A DNA stretch of 64,000 nucleotides from Streptomyces sp. NBC_00287 (GTDB taxonomy: Bacteria; Actinomycetota; Actinomycetes; Streptomycetales; Streptomycetaceae): the NCBI RefSeq assembly GCF_036173105.1, contig NZ_CP108053.1, positions 2,542,001 through 2,606,000 on the forward strand. Direction: 5' to 3'. Positions 20,112 to 30,049 of the stretch are shown here, in pieces. The notes under the pieces are model-generated. The model was not told the DNA's origin. It made no database searches and saw only the letters and a list, made by a program, of their open reading frames with translations. A program made the translations under genes and the position numbers. The stretch's first letter is position 1, and every line of letters starts with the position of its first letter.

Positions 20112-20396
20112 TCACAGCCGGCTCACGATCGAGATCAGGATGTAGACGATGATCATCAGTACGAAGAAGGACAGGTCGAGCGCCACGCCCCCGAGACGCA
20201 GCGGCGGAATGAACCGCCGCAGAAGCTTGAGCGGTGGATCAGTGACAGTGTAGGTGGCCTCCAGAACGACCACCATCGCCTTGCCGGGTTGCCACGAGCG
20301 GGCGAACTGGAAGACATAGTCCATGACCAACCGGAAGATCAGCACGATGAGGAAGCACATCAGCGCGATGTAGACGACATCCAGGACCACGCTCAT
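20112..20396 (-). CDS. YggT-family membrane protein
   Basis: 94 residues with two membrane segments (about 3-24 and 70-92) around a short loop with TDPPLKLLRRFIPPLRLGGVALDLS, the YggT signature. It sits between sepF and divIVA, as in most Gram-positive bacteria, and is probably linked to division or wall growth; its biochemical role is not known. Start at 20396; 84 bp separate it from sepF. Confidence 0.93.
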   Translation of the reverse strand: MSVVLDVVYIALMCFLIVLIFRLVMDYVFQFARSWQPGKAMVVVLEATYTVTDPPLKLLRRFIPPLRLGGVALDLSFFVLMIIVYILISIVSRL

Positions 20397-20480
20397 GACC
20401 CTTGCTTCCCTCTCCCCATGTTCCGTGCTGTTGCGTACTGCGTTGTGTTGCTTTTGTACTGCTGTTTCCGGTCCTGCGTC

Positions 20481-21122
20481 TCAGCTCTGGTTGAAGAACC
20501 CGCCCTCTGCGATACGGGCCTTGTCCTCCGCCGTGACATCGACGTTAGCAGGCGACAACAGGAACACCTTCTGCGTCACCCGCTCGATGCTGCCGTGAAG
20601 ACCAAACACCAAACCGGCCGCAAAGTCGACAAGTCGCTTGGCGTCTGTGTCATCCATCTCAGTCAGATTCATGATCACCGGAGTGCCCTCACGGAAGTGT
20701 TCCCCGATGGTACGGGCTTCGTTGTAGGTCCGCGGGTGAAGCGTGGTGATCCGGTACGGCTCTCGTTCCGACACGACCTTGGGCATGATCACCGGCGCGT
20801 TCTTCTCCAGGCTTTGACGTTCTTGTGTGATGGATGCCACGGGCGCGATACGCGCCGGGCGCCCGGATTCCGCGGCGAGCGAAGCGGCGTGGGACACCGG
20901 GTCGCGCGACACCGACGGCTGCACCACTCGTACCGATTCGTCCCTTTGGGACTGATGTGAACCGTGCGCCTGGTGTGACAGCTCGTGCCGTCGATGGTCC
21001 CGCTCGGGCTCGGGGTCGAGTTCGGGTTCGAAGTCGTCGTCGGGGTCGAAACCGCGGCCGTCGTACCCATCGTCCTCCACGAGGCCGAGGTAGACCGCCA
21101 TCTTGCGCATCGCGCCGGCCAT
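20481..21122 (-). CDS. sepF: Cell division protein SepF
   Basis: 213 residues. SepF binds membrane by an N-terminal helix ([17 protein letters not shown]) and links it to the C-terminal tail of FtsZ through its C-terminal domain (about 125-205, [22 protein letters not shown]). A charged disordered linker joins the two. Streptomyces lack FtsA, so SepF is the expected membrane anchor of FtsZ. The ATG at 21122 is chosen because it begins the amphipathic helix and has GGAGG upstream; an in-frame start farther upstream would spoil it. 129 bp from yggS. Confidence 0.95.
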   Translation of the reverse strand: MAGAMRKMAVYLGLVEDDGYDGRGFDPDDDFEPELDPEPERDHRRHELSHQAHGSHQSQRDESVRVVQPSVSRDPVSHAASLAAESGRPARIAPVASITQERQSLEKNAPVIMPKVVSEREPYRITTLHPRTYNEARTIGEHFREGTPVIMNLTEMDDTDAKRLVDFAAGLVFGLHGSIERVTQKVFLLSPANVDVTAEDKARIAEGGFFNQS

Positions 21123-21251
21123 GCTCTGAGTCCTCCGCTCTGTGGTGGATCGGCTGACGACTGCCAAGTGCCCGCGATCCACGAGGTCGTTACGCCCGCT
21201 GTTCAGCGGTAATGACCATATTTTCTGCTGTGGTCCGACTTCCTGGCGACG

Positions 21252-21971
21252 TTACCCGAGCCTCGGGCGGACTCCGAGTACCGCAGTGCCGACGCGCACA
21301 TGTGTCGCTCCGGCCGCCACGGCCTGTTCGAGGTCCGCACTCATTCCTGCCGAGACCATGTTCGCAGCCGGATGAGCTCTGCGCAGGTCGGTCGACAAAT
21401 CCATCAACCGCTCGAACGCCGCCAGTTCACGTCCCGCGTACTCTCCGGTCAAGGGTGCGACTGTCATCAATCCGTCGATCCGCAGTCCCGGAGCCTCGGC
21501 GATCAGATCGGCCAACTCCTCGATTCCGCCCGGCGCCACGCCACCGCGCTCCCCTCGCTCGCGTTCACCGGCATCGAGCGCGACCTGGATGAGACAGCCC
21601 ACCTCGCGCTCCGCCCGCACGGCCTCCTTGGAGAGAGCCGTCACCAGCTTGGAACGATCGACGGACTGCACGAGATCCGCGTAACCGACCACGGATCGCA
21701 CCTTGTTGGTCTGCAACTGACCGACAAAGTGCCAAGTAAGGGGCAGATCCGAGCATTCCGCGGCCTTCGGTGCCGCGTCCTGGTCCTTGTTCTCGGCGAC
21801 ATGACGCACACCGAGTTCCGACAGGATCCGCACATCGCTCGCGGGGTAGGTCTTGGTGACCACGATCAGGGCCACCTCCTCGCGCTTGCGCCCGGCGGCC
21901 GCGCACGCCGCGGCGATGCGCTCTTCCACTTTCGCCAGGTTTCCGGCGAGTTCGTCCTTACGTTCCGTCAT
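21252..21971 (-). CDS. PLP homeostasis protein, YggS family
   Basis: 239 residues, an alanine-racemase-like single-domain barrel that binds pyridoxal phosphate. The PLP lysine is in IVVTKTYPASDV; the family motif HFVGQLQTNKVR and the C-terminal SAGMSADLEQAVAAGATHVRVGTAVLG phosphate loop are present. It keeps PLP and amino-acid pools balanced and has no known catalytic activity. ATG/GTG start at 21971, 6 bp after pgeF, so it is co-translated with it; the gene order ftsZ-pgeF-yggS-sepF is typical. Confidence 0.94.
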   Translation of the reverse strand: MTERKDELAGNLAKVEERIAAACAAAGRKREEVALIVVTKTYPASDVRILSELGVRHVAENKDQDAAPKAAECSDLPLTWHFVGQLQTNKVRSVVGYADLVQSVDRSKLVTALSKEAVRAEREVGCLIQVALDAGERERGERGGVAPGGIEELADLIAEAPGLRIDGLMTVAPLTGEYAGRELAAFERLMDLSTDLRRAHPAANMVSAGMSADLEQAVAAGATHVRVGTAVLGVRPRLG

Positions 21972-21977
21972 GCCCCA

Positions 21978-22703
21978 TCAGTCCAGCCAGACATAGCCCG
22001 CGAGCCGGCCCGTGGTCCGGTCGCGGCGGTACGAGAAGTGGTCGCCCGACTCCCGGGTGCACACCGGCGACTGCTCCCGGTCGCGCACCCCGAGCCGGTC
22101 GAGCTGCGCGTGCACTCCGGCGGTCACATCGACCGCCGGTGTACCCCAGCTCGTCTCGGCGTACGCCGCCGGCTCGACGGCGGACACCTCGGCGCGCATC
22201 TCCTCCGGCACCTCGTAGCACCGGCCGCAGACGGCGGGTCCGGTGCGGGCGACGATCCGGGACGGCTCGGCGCCCAGTTCCATCATCGCGCGTAGCGCCG
22301 CGGGGACGACTCCGGCGACCATTCCGGGCCGGCCCGCGTGGGCCGCGGCGACGACGCCGGCGACGGGGTCGGCGAGCAGCACGGGTGTGCAGTCGGCGGT
22401 GAGGACGGCGAGGGCGAGACCCCGCTCGGCGGTGACGACCGCGTCGACCCGTGGCACCGGGCGTTCCCAGGGCCGGTCGACGACCATGACGTCGTTGCCG
22501 TGCACCTGGTTCATCCAGACGACCCGGTCGGCGTCGAGCCCGAGCGACTTGGCGGCCAGCTCGCGATTGGTTCGTACGGCGTCGGGGTCGTCGTCGACCG
22601 CCGCGCCGAGGTTGAGCTCCTCGTACGGAACGGCGCTCACCCCGCCCCACCTGTCGGTGAAGGCGAAGTGCGCGCCGCTCACGGTGTCGCGCTGTCCTAT
22701 CAC
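21978..22703 (-). CDS. pgeF: Peptidoglycan editing factor PgeF (YfiH/laccase-domain)
   Basis: 241 residues of the multicopper-polyphenol oxidoreductase-like fold. Family work assigns it to removal of L-Ser mis-incorporated into UDP-MurNAc precursors. Conserved zinc/active-site parts are [24 protein letters not shown] and [14 protein letters not shown] start at 22703 overlaps the ftsZ stop by 4 bp (GTGA), so it is coupled to ftsZ translation. Confidence 0.92.
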   Translation of the reverse strand: MIGQRDTVSGAHFAFTDRWGGVSAVPYEELNLGAAVDDDPDAVRTNRELAAKSLGLDADRVVWMNQVHGNDVMVVDRPWERPVPRVDAVVTAERGLALAVLTADCTPVLLADPVAGVVAAAHAGRPGMVAGVVPAALRAMMELGAEPSRIVARTGPAVCGRCYEVPEEMRAEVSAVEPAAYAETSWGTPAVDVTAGVHAQLDRLGVRDREQSPVCTRESGDHFSYRRDRTTGRLAGYVWLD

Positions 22704-23890
22704 TTCAGGAAGTCCGGCACGTCCAGCTCCTCGGCCGCGCTGTCCGAGTAGGACCGGGACGGCGGGACCGGCGGGGCGACCGGGAGGTCGGCGGCCGGCT
22801 CGGGAGCGGGCGCCGGGTCTTCCTTCGGCGTGACGCTGCCGAGCGAGCCGAAGGACGGGCGGCTCTCGGTCTGCCGTACCGGAGTGGGCTCCTCGCGCTT
22901 GGCCGAGGAGGAGCCGAGGATGTTGTCCCGCTTGGCGGGCGGCTGGCCGCCGTCGAAGCCGGCCGCGATCACCGTGACCCGGACCTCGTCGCCGAGGGCG
23001 TCGTCGATGACCGCGCCGAAGATGATGTTGGCCTCGGGGTGGGCGGCCTCGCTGACCAGCTGGGCGGCCTCGTTGATCTCGAACAGGCCGAGGTCCGAGC
23101 CGCCGGAGATGGAGAGCAGTACGCCCCGGGCGCCGTCGATGGAGGCTTCGAGGAGCGGCGAGGAGATCGCCATCTCGGCCGCGGCCACCGCGCGGTCGTC
23201 GCCGCGGGCCGAGCCGATGCCCATGAGGGCCGAACCGGCCTCGGACATGACCGACTTGACGTCGGCGAAGTCGAGGTTGATCAGACCGGGCGTGGTGATG
23301 AGGTCGGTGATGCCCTGGACACCGGAGAGCAGGACCTGGTCGGCCGACTTGAAGGCGTCGAGCACCGAGACCTGGCGGTCCGAGATGGACAGCAGCCGGT
23401 CGTTCGGGATGACGATGAGGGTGTCGACCTCTTCGCGGAGTTCGGCGATGCCGTCCTCGGCCTGGTTGGCGCGGCGCCGCCCCTCGAAGGTGAACGGGCG
23501 GGTGACCACGCCGATGGTGAGGGCACCGAGCGAGCGGGCGATGTTGGCCACGACGGGCGCGCCGCCGGTGCCGGTGCCGCCGCCTTCACCGGCCGTCACG
23601 AAGACCATGTCGGCCCCCTTGAGGACCTCCTCGATCTCCTCGCGGTGGTCCTCGGCGGCCTTGCGGCCGACGGCCGGGTTGGCTCCGGCGCCGAGTCCGC
23701 GGGTGAGTTCACGGCCGACGTCGAGCTTGACGTCGGCGTCGCTCATCAACAGCGCCTGTGCGTCAGTGTTGATGGCGATGAACTCGACGCCCTTGAGACC
23801 GACCTCGATCATCCGGTTGATGGCATTGACACCACCGCCGCCGACACCGATGACTTTGATGACTGCGAGGTAGTTCTGCGGTGCTGCCAC
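22700..23890 (-). CDS. ftsZ: Cell division GTPase FtsZ
   Basis: 396 residues; tubulin-like GTPase that forms the septal ring and, in Streptomyces, the ladders of sporulation septa. The GTP-binding signature [10 protein letters not shown] is at residues 101-110 and the T7 catalytic loop in [11 protein letters not shown] disordered linker (about 318-385) ends in the conserved tail DVPDFLK, which should bind SepF. GTG start at 23890 ([19 protein letters not shown]). Expression probably comes partly from promoters in the 288-bp gap after ftsQ. Confidence 0.98.
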   Translation of the reverse strand: MAAPQNYLAVIKVIGVGGGGVNAINRMIEVGLKGVEFIAINTDAQALLMSDADVKLDVGRELTRGLGAGANPAVGRKAAEDHREEIEEVLKGADMVFVTAGEGGGTGTGGAPVVANIARSLGALTIGVVTRPFTFEGRRRANQAEDGIAELREEVDTLIVIPNDRLLSISDRQVSVLDAFKSADQVLLSGVQGITDLITTPGLINLDFADVKSVMSEAGSALMGIGSARGDDRAVAAAEMAISSPLLEASIDGARGVLLSISGGSDLGLFEINEAAQLVSEAAHPEANIIFGAVIDDALGDEVRVTVIAAGFDGGQPPAKRDNILGSSSAKREEPTPVRQTESRPSFGSLGSVTPKEDPAPAPEPAADLPVAPPVPPSRSYSDSAAEELDVPDFLK

Positions 23891-24178
23891 GTCGAAGGCC
23901 TCTCGCCTCGAGTTACGTGTCGTCGAACCGGAGAAGCACTGCTGCCTCGCGATCCGAACGACTGATGCCGAATGGGACGGTCCGTTTCGCCGACCCGAAC
24001 CCTAACCCTGAAGTTTAGGGTTACCAGTGTGTCCGTTCCTTGGAGTCTTCTGAACAGGACACTAAGTCGACAAGTGGCGCCCGTTCAACGAACACGCCGA
24101 ACCTCCCGTTTTTCTTTTCACCCTATGTGATCAGCCGTAGCAGTGCCCAACCAGGGTGCTGGCCTGCGCGGATGTGCG
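23891..24178 (-). promoter_or_regulatory. ftsQ-ftsZ intergenic control region
   Basis: The only long gap within the dcw cluster. It contains a perfect inverted repeat, AACCCTAA (23998-24005) and TTAGGGTT (24015-24022), in AT-richer DNA. GACAC, the core of the WhiA sites, occurs at 24058-24062 (plus) and 24029-24033 and 23917-23921 (minus). Streptomyces ftsZ is known to have several promoters here, one induced in sporulation; I cannot place them exactly. Confidence 0.65.
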
Positions 24179-24973
24179 TCAACTCCCCGATGACGCAGGG
24201 GCGGTGGGAACGCCGACGTCGAAGTGCCGGGCATCCGGCGAGGCTTTCATCAGAGCGAGGAGTGTGCGAGCCTTCGCCGCGCCCTTCTCGGCGCTGCCCC
24301 AGTCGACGGTCCGGCCGTCGGCCAACTCCAGTGAGATGTAGTCGTAGGAACGGACCTTGACGCTCCTGGTGTCCCGCGCGACGGCGGCCGGAATGGCATC
24401 GGCGACCTTGACCGCCTCCCGCACCAGTCGGTCCTCGCCGAAGCGGCGCAGGCTCGCGGCGGCGGAGCCGGACGGGGAGAGCGTCAATTCCAGTGCGGGA
24501 ACGCCTTTCGGGGCCTCGGAAACCGTGGCGAATCGGACACCTTCATCGTCCACTTCGATGAAGTTTTTGCCCTTTTGCACAATCAGAACCGGGGTTCGCT
24601 CGGTCACTTTCAGCCCGATTCCATGCGGCCAGGAACGGCCCACGTCCACCACGTCAATTCGCGGCAGTTTCCGCCTCAGTCGCGCCTCGATGGCATCGGT
24701 GTCGACGGAAACCAACGGCGATCCGACCGGCACCTCGGCGGCCTCACGCACCTGCTCGGGCGTCAGCACCCGGGTCCCCGACACCGTCACACGCTCCACG
24801 CGCAGCCAGCTCGACCCGTACAACACCCAGACGCCGCCTGCCCCGAGAAGGACGAGCGCGACGGCGAGGATGATGATCGTACGAAGCCGCGGGGGCTTCA
24901 GCCGCCGGGCGGGGGGCGGGCCGGACGACTCCTGCTGGCGTGCACCGCGTTCAGCGGTCGTCGATCCGGCCAC
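24179..24973 (-). CDS. ftsQ: Cell division protein FtsQ/DivIB
   Basis: 264 residues, bitopic. A Pro/Arg-rich cytoplasmic N-terminus and one membrane segment (about 32-53) lead to a POTRA domain (LRVERVTVSGTRVLTPEQV) and the FtsQ beta domain outside. It bridges FtsL/DivIC and the septal synthase. GTG start at 24973, 25 bp after murG. In Streptomyces FtsQ is needed for sporulation septa rather than viability (family knowledge). Confidence 0.95.
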   Translation of the reverse strand: MAGSTTAERGARQQESSGPPPARRLKPPRLRTIIILAVALVLLGAGGVWVLYGSSWLRVERVTVSGTRVLTPEQVREAAEVPVGSPLVSVDTDAIEARLRRKLPRIDVVDVGRSWPHGIGLKVTERTPVLIVQKGKNFIEVDDEGVRFATVSEAPKGVPALELTLSPSGSAAASLRRFGEDRLVREAVKVADAIPAAVARDTRSVKVRSYDYISLELADGRTVDWGSAEKGAAKARTLLALMKASPDARHFDVGVPTAPASSGS

Positions 24974-24998
24974 GCTTCCTGCCCTCCGTCATACGGTC

Positions 24999-26090
24999 CT
25001 AGCGTCGGTGCGAGGCGATCGCCTCGTACACCATGCCGACGAGCAGGTCGTCGGCGTCCCGGCGGCCGAACTCGCCTGCGGCGCGGGACATCTCGTACAG
25101 CCGGTGCGGGTCGGCGAGCACGGGCAGGACGTTCTGCTGCACCCACTGCGGGGTGAGTTCCGCGTCGTCGACCAGCAGTCCGCCGCCGGCCTTGACCACC
25201 GGCTGAGCGTTCAGCCGCTGTTCGCCGTTGCCGATGGGCAGCGGGACATAGGCGGCCGGGAGTCCGACGGCGGAGAGTTCGGCGACGGTCATCGCGCCCG
25301 CGCGGCAGAGCATCATGTCGGCCGCGGCGTACGCGAGGTCCATCCGGTCCAGGTAACTTACCGGGATGTATGGGGGCATTCCCGGCATCTGGTGCACCTG
25401 CGGCAGTTCGTTCTTCGGACCGACCGCGTGCAGGATCTGGATGCCGGCCTGCTGCAGCCAGGGCGCGACCTGCTGGACGACCTCGTTGAGGCGGCGGGCG
25501 CCCTGGGAGCCGCCGGAGACCAGCAGCGTGGGCAGGTTGGGGTCGAGCCCGAACATCGCGCGGGCCTCGGGACGCATGGCGGCCCGGTCCAGGGTGGCGA
25601 TGGAGCGGCGCAGCGGGATGCCGATGTAGCGGGCGTCCCGCAGCTTGCTGTCCGGGGTGGAGACGGCGACCCGGGCGGCGTACCGCGAGCCGATCTTGTT
25701 GGCGAGGCCCGGGCGGGCGTTGGCCTCGTGGATCACGATCGGCACACCGAGGCGCTTGGCGGCGAGGTAGCCCGGCAGCGCCACATAGCCGCCGAAGCCG
25801 ACGACGGCGTCCGCCTTGGTGCGCTCCAGGATCTGCTCGGCGGCCTTGATCGTGCCGCGCAGCCGGCCCGGGACGGTGATCAGCTCGGGGGTCGGCTTGC
25901 GCGGCAGCGGCACGGCCGGGATCAGCGCCAGCTCGTAACCGCGCTGCGGGACGAGCTGGGTCTCAAGGCCCCGCTCCGTGCCCAGGGCCGTGATCCCCAC
26001 GGTCGGGTCCTGCCTGCGCAGGGCGTCCGCGAGGGCGAGCGCGGGCTCGATGTGGCCCGCGGTTCCTCCGCCGGCGAGTACGACATGCAC
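24999..26090 (-). CDS. murG: UDP-GlcNAc:lipid I N-acetylglucosaminyltransferase
   Basis: 363 residues. It adds GlcNAc to lipid I to make lipid II on the inner face of the membrane. The GT-B glycine loop LAGGGTAGHIEPALALA is at residues 5-21; a second glycine loop is SGGSQGARRLNE; the donor site has YAAADMMLCRAGAMTVAEL. GTG start at 26090, 6 bp after the ftsW stop. Confidence 0.97.
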   Translation of the reverse strand: MHVVLAGGGTAGHIEPALALADALRRQDPTVGITALGTERGLETQLVPQRGYELALIPAVPLPRKPTPELITVPGRLRGTIKAAEQILERTKADAVVGFGGYVALPGYLAAKRLGVPIVIHEANARPGLANKIGSRYAARVAVSTPDSKLRDARYIGIPLRRSIATLDRAAMRPEARAMFGLDPNLPTLLVSGGSQGARRLNEVVQQVAPWLQQAGIQILHAVGPKNELPQVHQMPGMPPYIPVSYLDRMDLAYAAADMMLCRAGAMTVAELSAVGLPAAYVPLPIGNGEQRLNAQPVVKAGGGLLVDDAELTPQWVQQNVLPVLADPHRLYEMSRAAGEFGRRDADDLLVGMVYEAIASHRR

Positions 26091-26096
26091 CGAAAT

Positions 26097-27458
26097 TCAC
26101 CGCTCTCCGGACGAACGCGCCACCGAGGCACGCCGTCGCATCGTGTTCCATCTCCGAGGCTCCCTGGTCGCAGCAGAGCCCCCAGCCCCCCGCTTTCTAC
26201 CAAAGCGGGGTTGCCGCATCGAAAGCGCCGCCCGCGCAGCGGGCTCGTCGCGTGCGAAGGCGATCAGAAGCCCGATGGCGAACATGGTCGGCAGCAGGGC
26301 GGACCCTCCGTAGGAGAACAGCGGGAGCGGGACTCCGGCGATCGGCAGCAGACCGAGCACCGCACCGATGTTGATCACTGCCTGAGCGGTGATCCAGGTG
26401 GTCACGCCTCCCGCGGCATACCTCACGAAGGGGTCCTCCGTGCGTCCGGCCACGCGGATACCCGCATAGCCTAGAGCCGCGAAGAGGGCGAGCACCGACA
26501 GCGTCCCCGCCAGGCCCAGTTCCTCACCGGTGACGGCGAAGATGAAGTCGGTGTGGGCTTCGGGGAGTTGCCCCCATTTCTCCACGCTGGCACCGAGTCC
26601 GGATCCGAAGATTCCGCCGGACGCGAGCGCGTAGATCCCGTGCACCGCCTGCCAGCAGGTGTCACCGGGGCCCGGGTCGGTGGCGCCGATGCACTGCAGG
26701 CGGGCCATCCGGTTCGGGCTGGTCTTGATCAGGATCAGGCCGATCAGGGCGGCTACCGCGAGCACCCCGGCGAACAGCCGGGTCGGCGCTCCCGCCAGCC
26801 AGAGCAGGCCGAACAGGATCGCCGTCAGGATGATCGCCGTACCCATGTCGCCGCCGAGCATGATCAGCCCGAGCAGCATGAAGGCGACCGGGACCAGCGG
26901 CACCAGCATGTGCTTCCACTGGGTCAGCAGCTTCTTGTCCTGCTTGCGGGCCAGCAGATCCGCGCCCCACAGCACCAGCGCCAGCTTGCCGAACTCGCTG
27001 GGCTGGAGCAGGAAGGGGCCGCCGACGGAGATCCAGTTCTGGTTGCCGTTGACCGAGACCCCTATCCCCGGCACCTGCACCAGTGCCATCAGGAAGACGG
27101 CGCCCGCGATGATCGGATAGGCCAGCGCCCGGTGCAGCTTGACCGGCATCCGGGAGGCGGCGAACAGGAGCCCTGCGCCGATGAGCGCGGCCAGCAGCTG
27201 CTTGCGGAAGAAGTACGAGCCTGGCAGCGACATCTGCAGCGCCTTGATCTGGGAGGCCGAGTAGACCATCACCAGACCCAGCACCGTGATCAGCAGACTG
27301 CCGCCGAGGATCAGGTAGTACGCGGTCAGCGGCCGGTCCCAGGCCTTCTTCGCGCGCGTGTAGAGCCGCAGCAGGGGATTCTCGCGCGGGGGCCGGGGAG
27401 CGGCGGGGCTGCGGACGGCTCGCTGGGCCGGGGGGCGGCCCGTACGGCTACTGGACAT
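26097..27458 (-). CDS. ftsW: Lipid II polymerase FtsW (SEDS family)
   Basis: 453 residues with about ten membrane segments between residues 45 and 400. SEDS proteins polymerise lipid II into glycan strands with a partner class B PBP, here FtsI. Conserved pieces include LQPSEFGKLALVLW, HTDFIFAVTGEELG and PLPLFSYGGSALL. The ATG at 27458 (SSSRTGRPPAQ) has GAGGAG upstream; an earlier in-frame ATG at 27482 is possible. Arg-rich tails at both ends are cytoplasmic. Confidence 0.95.
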   Translation of the reverse strand: MSSSRTGRPPAQRAVRSPAAPRPPRENPLLRLYTRAKKAWDRPLTAYYLILGGSLLITVLGLVMVYSASQIKALQMSLPGSYFFRKQLLAALIGAGLLFAASRMPVKLHRALAYPIIAGAVFLMALVQVPGIGVSVNGNQNWISVGGPFLLQPSEFGKLALVLWGADLLARKQDKKLLTQWKHMLVPLVPVAFMLLGLIMLGGDMGTAIILTAILFGLLWLAGAPTRLFAGVLAVAALIGLILIKTSPNRMARLQCIGATDPGPGDTCWQAVHGIYALASGGIFGSGLGASVEKWGQLPEAHTDFIFAVTGEELGLAGTLSVLALFAALGYAGIRVAGRTEDPFVRYAAGGVTTWITAQAVINIGAVLGLLPIAGVPLPLFSYGGSALLPTMFAIGLLIAFARDEPAARAALSMRQPRFGRKRGAGGSAATREPRRWNTMRRRASVARSSGER

Positions 27459-27554
27459 CACCGGCTCCTCGCACGCACCCATCGAACCCGAGCCACATCC
27501 GAGTCACCCGTCCCTCCAAAGGGTCCCGAAGCACCCTAGGGCCGAGACCCGCCG

Positions 27555-28979
27555 TCAGGCGTCGGCGCCGAGTTCGCGGACCGCCTCCGCGAACGCGTCG
27601 CCGCGCTTGTTGTAGTTGGCGAACATGTCCATCGAGGCGCAGGCCGGGGCCAGCAGCACCGTGTCGCCCGCGGTGGCGAGCCGCCGGGCCTCCTGGACAG
27701 CCGCGAGCATCGCCCCAGTGTCGGTCCGGTCGAGGTCCACGACCGGTACTTCCGGGGCGTGTCGCGCGAGGGCTTCGCGGATCAGCGCCCGGTCGGCGCC
27801 GATCAGGACGACCCCGCGAAGTCGCTTTGCCGACTTGGTGACCAGCTCGTCGAAGGTGGCGCCCTTCGCAAGGCCGCCCGCGATCCACACGATCGACTCG
27901 TAGGCCGCCAACGAGGCTTCCGCCGCATGGGTGTTGGTGGCCTTGGAGTCGTCGATGTAGGCGACCCCGTCGAAGTCCCCCACCAGCGCGATGCGATGAG
28001 CGTCCGGAGTGAAGGCCCTGAGGCCGTCGCGTACGGCCTTGGCGGGCACCCCGAAGGCGCGTGCGAGGGCCGCCGCCGCCAGGGCGTTGGCGATGTTGTG
28101 CGGGGCCGGCGGGTTGACGTCGGAGACCTCGGCGAGCTCCTGGGCGTTCTCCTGCCGGTTCTCCACGAAGGCGCGGTCGACCAGGATGCCCTCCACGACG
28201 CCGAGTTGGGAGGGACCCGGGGTGCCCAGGGTGAAGCCGATGGCCCGGCAGCCCTCCTCGACGTCCGCCTCGCGCACCAGGTCCTCGGTCGCCTTGTCGG
28301 CGACGTTGTAGACACAGGCGACGCGATTGCCCTCGTAGATACGGCCCTTGTCGGCGGCGTACGCCTCCATGGAGCCGTGCCAGTCGAGGTGGTCGGGGGC
28401 GAGGTTGAGGACGGCGGCGGAGTGGGCGCGCAGGGAGGGCGCCCAGTGGAGCTGGTAGCTGGACAACTCCACGGCGAGGACGTCGTACTCCTCGTCTCCG
28501 AGGACCGCGTCCAGCAGGGAGACGCCGATGTTGCCGACGGCGGCCGTGCGCAGGCCCGCCGCCTTCAGGATCGCGGCGAGCATCTGCACGGTCGTCGTCT
28601 TGCCGTTGGTGCCGGTGACGGCGAGCCAGGGCGGGGCGTCGGGGCCGCGCAGGCGCCAGGCCAGTTCGACATCGCCCCAGATCTCCAGGCCGGCCGCGCG
28701 GGCCGCCTCGAAGAGCGGCTTGTCCGGCTTCCAGCCGGGCGCGGTGACGATGAGTTCGGTGCCCTCGGGCAGGGTCGCGCCGTCGCCGAGACGCACGGTG
28801 ATGCCCAGCGCCTCCAGTTCCGCGGCCTGTTCACGCGCGCGTGCGTCGTCGCCGTCGTTGACGACGGTGACCCGCGCGCCCAGGCCGTGCAGCACCTTGG
28901 CCGCCGGGATGCCGGAGACGCCGAGCCCGGCGACGGTGACGTGCTTGCCCTGCCAGTCGAAAGGCTCCGAGGAGGTCAC
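27555..28979 (-). CDS. murD: UDP-MurNAc-L-alanine:D-glutamate ligase
   Basis: 474 residues. It adds D-Glu to UDP-MurNAc-L-Ala in the cytoplasm. An N-terminal UMP-binding Rossmann motif (VAGLGVSGIPAAKVL), the ATP loop TGTNGKTTT and the C-terminal DSKATNTHA region are present. The GTG at 28979 overlaps the mraY stop by 4 bp (GTGA). An ATG 15 bases earlier (reads MGSGK) is also possible. A 96-bp gap follows before ftsW. Confidence 0.95.
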   Translation of the reverse strand: MTSSEPFDWQGKHVTVAGLGVSGIPAAKVLHGLGARVTVVNDGDDARAREQAAELEALGITVRLGDGATLPEGTELIVTAPGWKPDKPLFEAARAAGLEIWGDVELAWRLRGPDAPPWLAVTGTNGKTTTVQMLAAILKAAGLRTAAVGNIGVSLLDAVLGDEEYDVLAVELSSYQLHWAPSLRAHSAAVLNLAPDHLDWHGSMEAYAADKGRIYEGNRVACVYNVADKATEDLVREADVEEGCRAIGFTLGTPGPSQLGVVEGILVDRAFVENRQENAQELAEVSDVNPPAPHNIANALAAAALARAFGVPAKAVRDGLRAFTPDAHRIALVGDFDGVAYIDDSKATNTHAAEASLAAYESIVWIAGGLAKGATFDELVTKSAKRLRGVVLIGADRALIREALARHAPEVPVVDLDRTDTGAMLAAVQEARRLATAGDTVLLAPACASMDMFANYNKRGDAFAEAVRELGADA

Positions 28980-30049
28980 TTTTCCGCTGCCCATCCCGCG
29001 TAGAAGAGGCCCAGTCCGACGATCACACAGATGCCCTGGATGATCCAGAAGCGGACCACCACAAGGACTTCGGACCAGCCCTTGAGTTCGAAGTGGTGCT
29101 GGAGTGGCGCCATCCGGAAGACGCGCTTCCCGGTGAGCCGGAAGGAGCCGACCTGGATGACCACCGACATGGTGATCAGGACGAACAGGCCGCCCATGAC
29201 GGCCACCAGCAGCTCCGTCCGGGAGCAGATGGCCAGGCCGGTCAGGACACCGCCGAGCGCGAGCGAACCGGTGTCGCCCATGAAGATCTTGGCCGGCGAC
29301 GTGTTCCACCACAGGAAGCCGAGGCAGGCGCCCATCAACGCCGCGGAGATGACGGCGAGATCGAGCGGATCACGCACTTCGTAGCAGGCGTTGGGGCTGG
29401 GCAGGATCTGCGCGTTGGCACAGGACTCCTGGAACTGCCAGACGCCGATGAAGGTGTAGGCGCCGAAGACGAGGACGGAGGCGCCGGTGGCCAGACCGTC
29501 CAGACCGTCCGTCAGGTTCACGCCGTTCGACATCGCGAGGATCATGAACAGCGCCCAGACGACGAACAGCACCGGTCCGATCGTCCAGCCGAAGTCGGTG
29601 ATGAACGACAGTTTCGTGGAGGCCGGGGTGTTGCCGCGGGCGTCCTCGAACTGCAGCGCGAGCACCGCGAAGGAGATACCGACGAGCAGCTGACCGGCCA
29701 TCTTCGCCTTGGCCCGCAGACCCAGCGAACGCCGCTTGACGATCTTGATGTAGTCGTCCAGGAAGCCGACCAGGCCCATGCCGACCATCAGGCCGAGCAC
29801 CAGCACACCGGAGTAGGTCGGCGGCTTGCCCGTGATGAGCTTCGACAGGAAGTACGCGGCAACCGTCGCCAGGATGAAGGCGATACCGCCCATGGTCGGC
29901 GTACCGCGCTTGCTGCCGTGCGTGCGCGGGCCGTCGTCGCGGATGTACTGGCCGTAGCCCTTGCGCGCGAGGAGCTTGATCAGCAGCGGGGTGCCGATCA
30001 GGGTCAGGAAGAGGCCAATGACTCCTGCGAACAGGATCTGCTTCATCAT
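28976..30049 (-). CDS. mraY: Phospho-MurNAc-pentapeptide transferase MraY
   Basis: 357 residues with about ten membrane segments. It moves phospho-MurNAc-pentapeptide from UDP to undecaprenyl phosphate, giving lipid I. Catalytic motifs are LDDYIK, NLTDGLDGLA (magnesium Asp), FMGDTGSLALGG and PLQHHFE. The first ATG at 30049 overlaps the murF stop (ATGA); a second ATG follows directly. Ends in a 4-bp overlap with murD. Confidence 0.97.
   Translation of the reverse strand: MMKQILFAGVIGLFLTLIGTPLLIKLLARKGYGQYIRDDGPRTHGSKRGTPTMGGIAFILATVAAYFLSKLITGKPPTYSGVLVLGLMVGMGLVGFLDDYIKIVKRRSLGLRAKAKMAGQLLVGISFAVLALQFEDARGNTPASTKLSFITDFGWTIGPVLFVVWALFMILAMSNGVNLTDGLDGLATGASVLVFGAYTFIGVWQFQESCANAQILPSPNACYEVRDPLDLAVISAALMGACLGFLWWNTSPAKIFMGDTGSLALGGVLTGLAICSRTELLVAVMGGLFVLITMSVVIQVGSFRLTGKRVFRMAPLQHHFELKGWSEVLVVVRFWIIQGICVIVGLGLFYAGWAAEK

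Noticed and set aside
23998..24022. Telomere or replication repeat
   Set aside because: A single short palindrome inside a gene cluster; more likely an operator.
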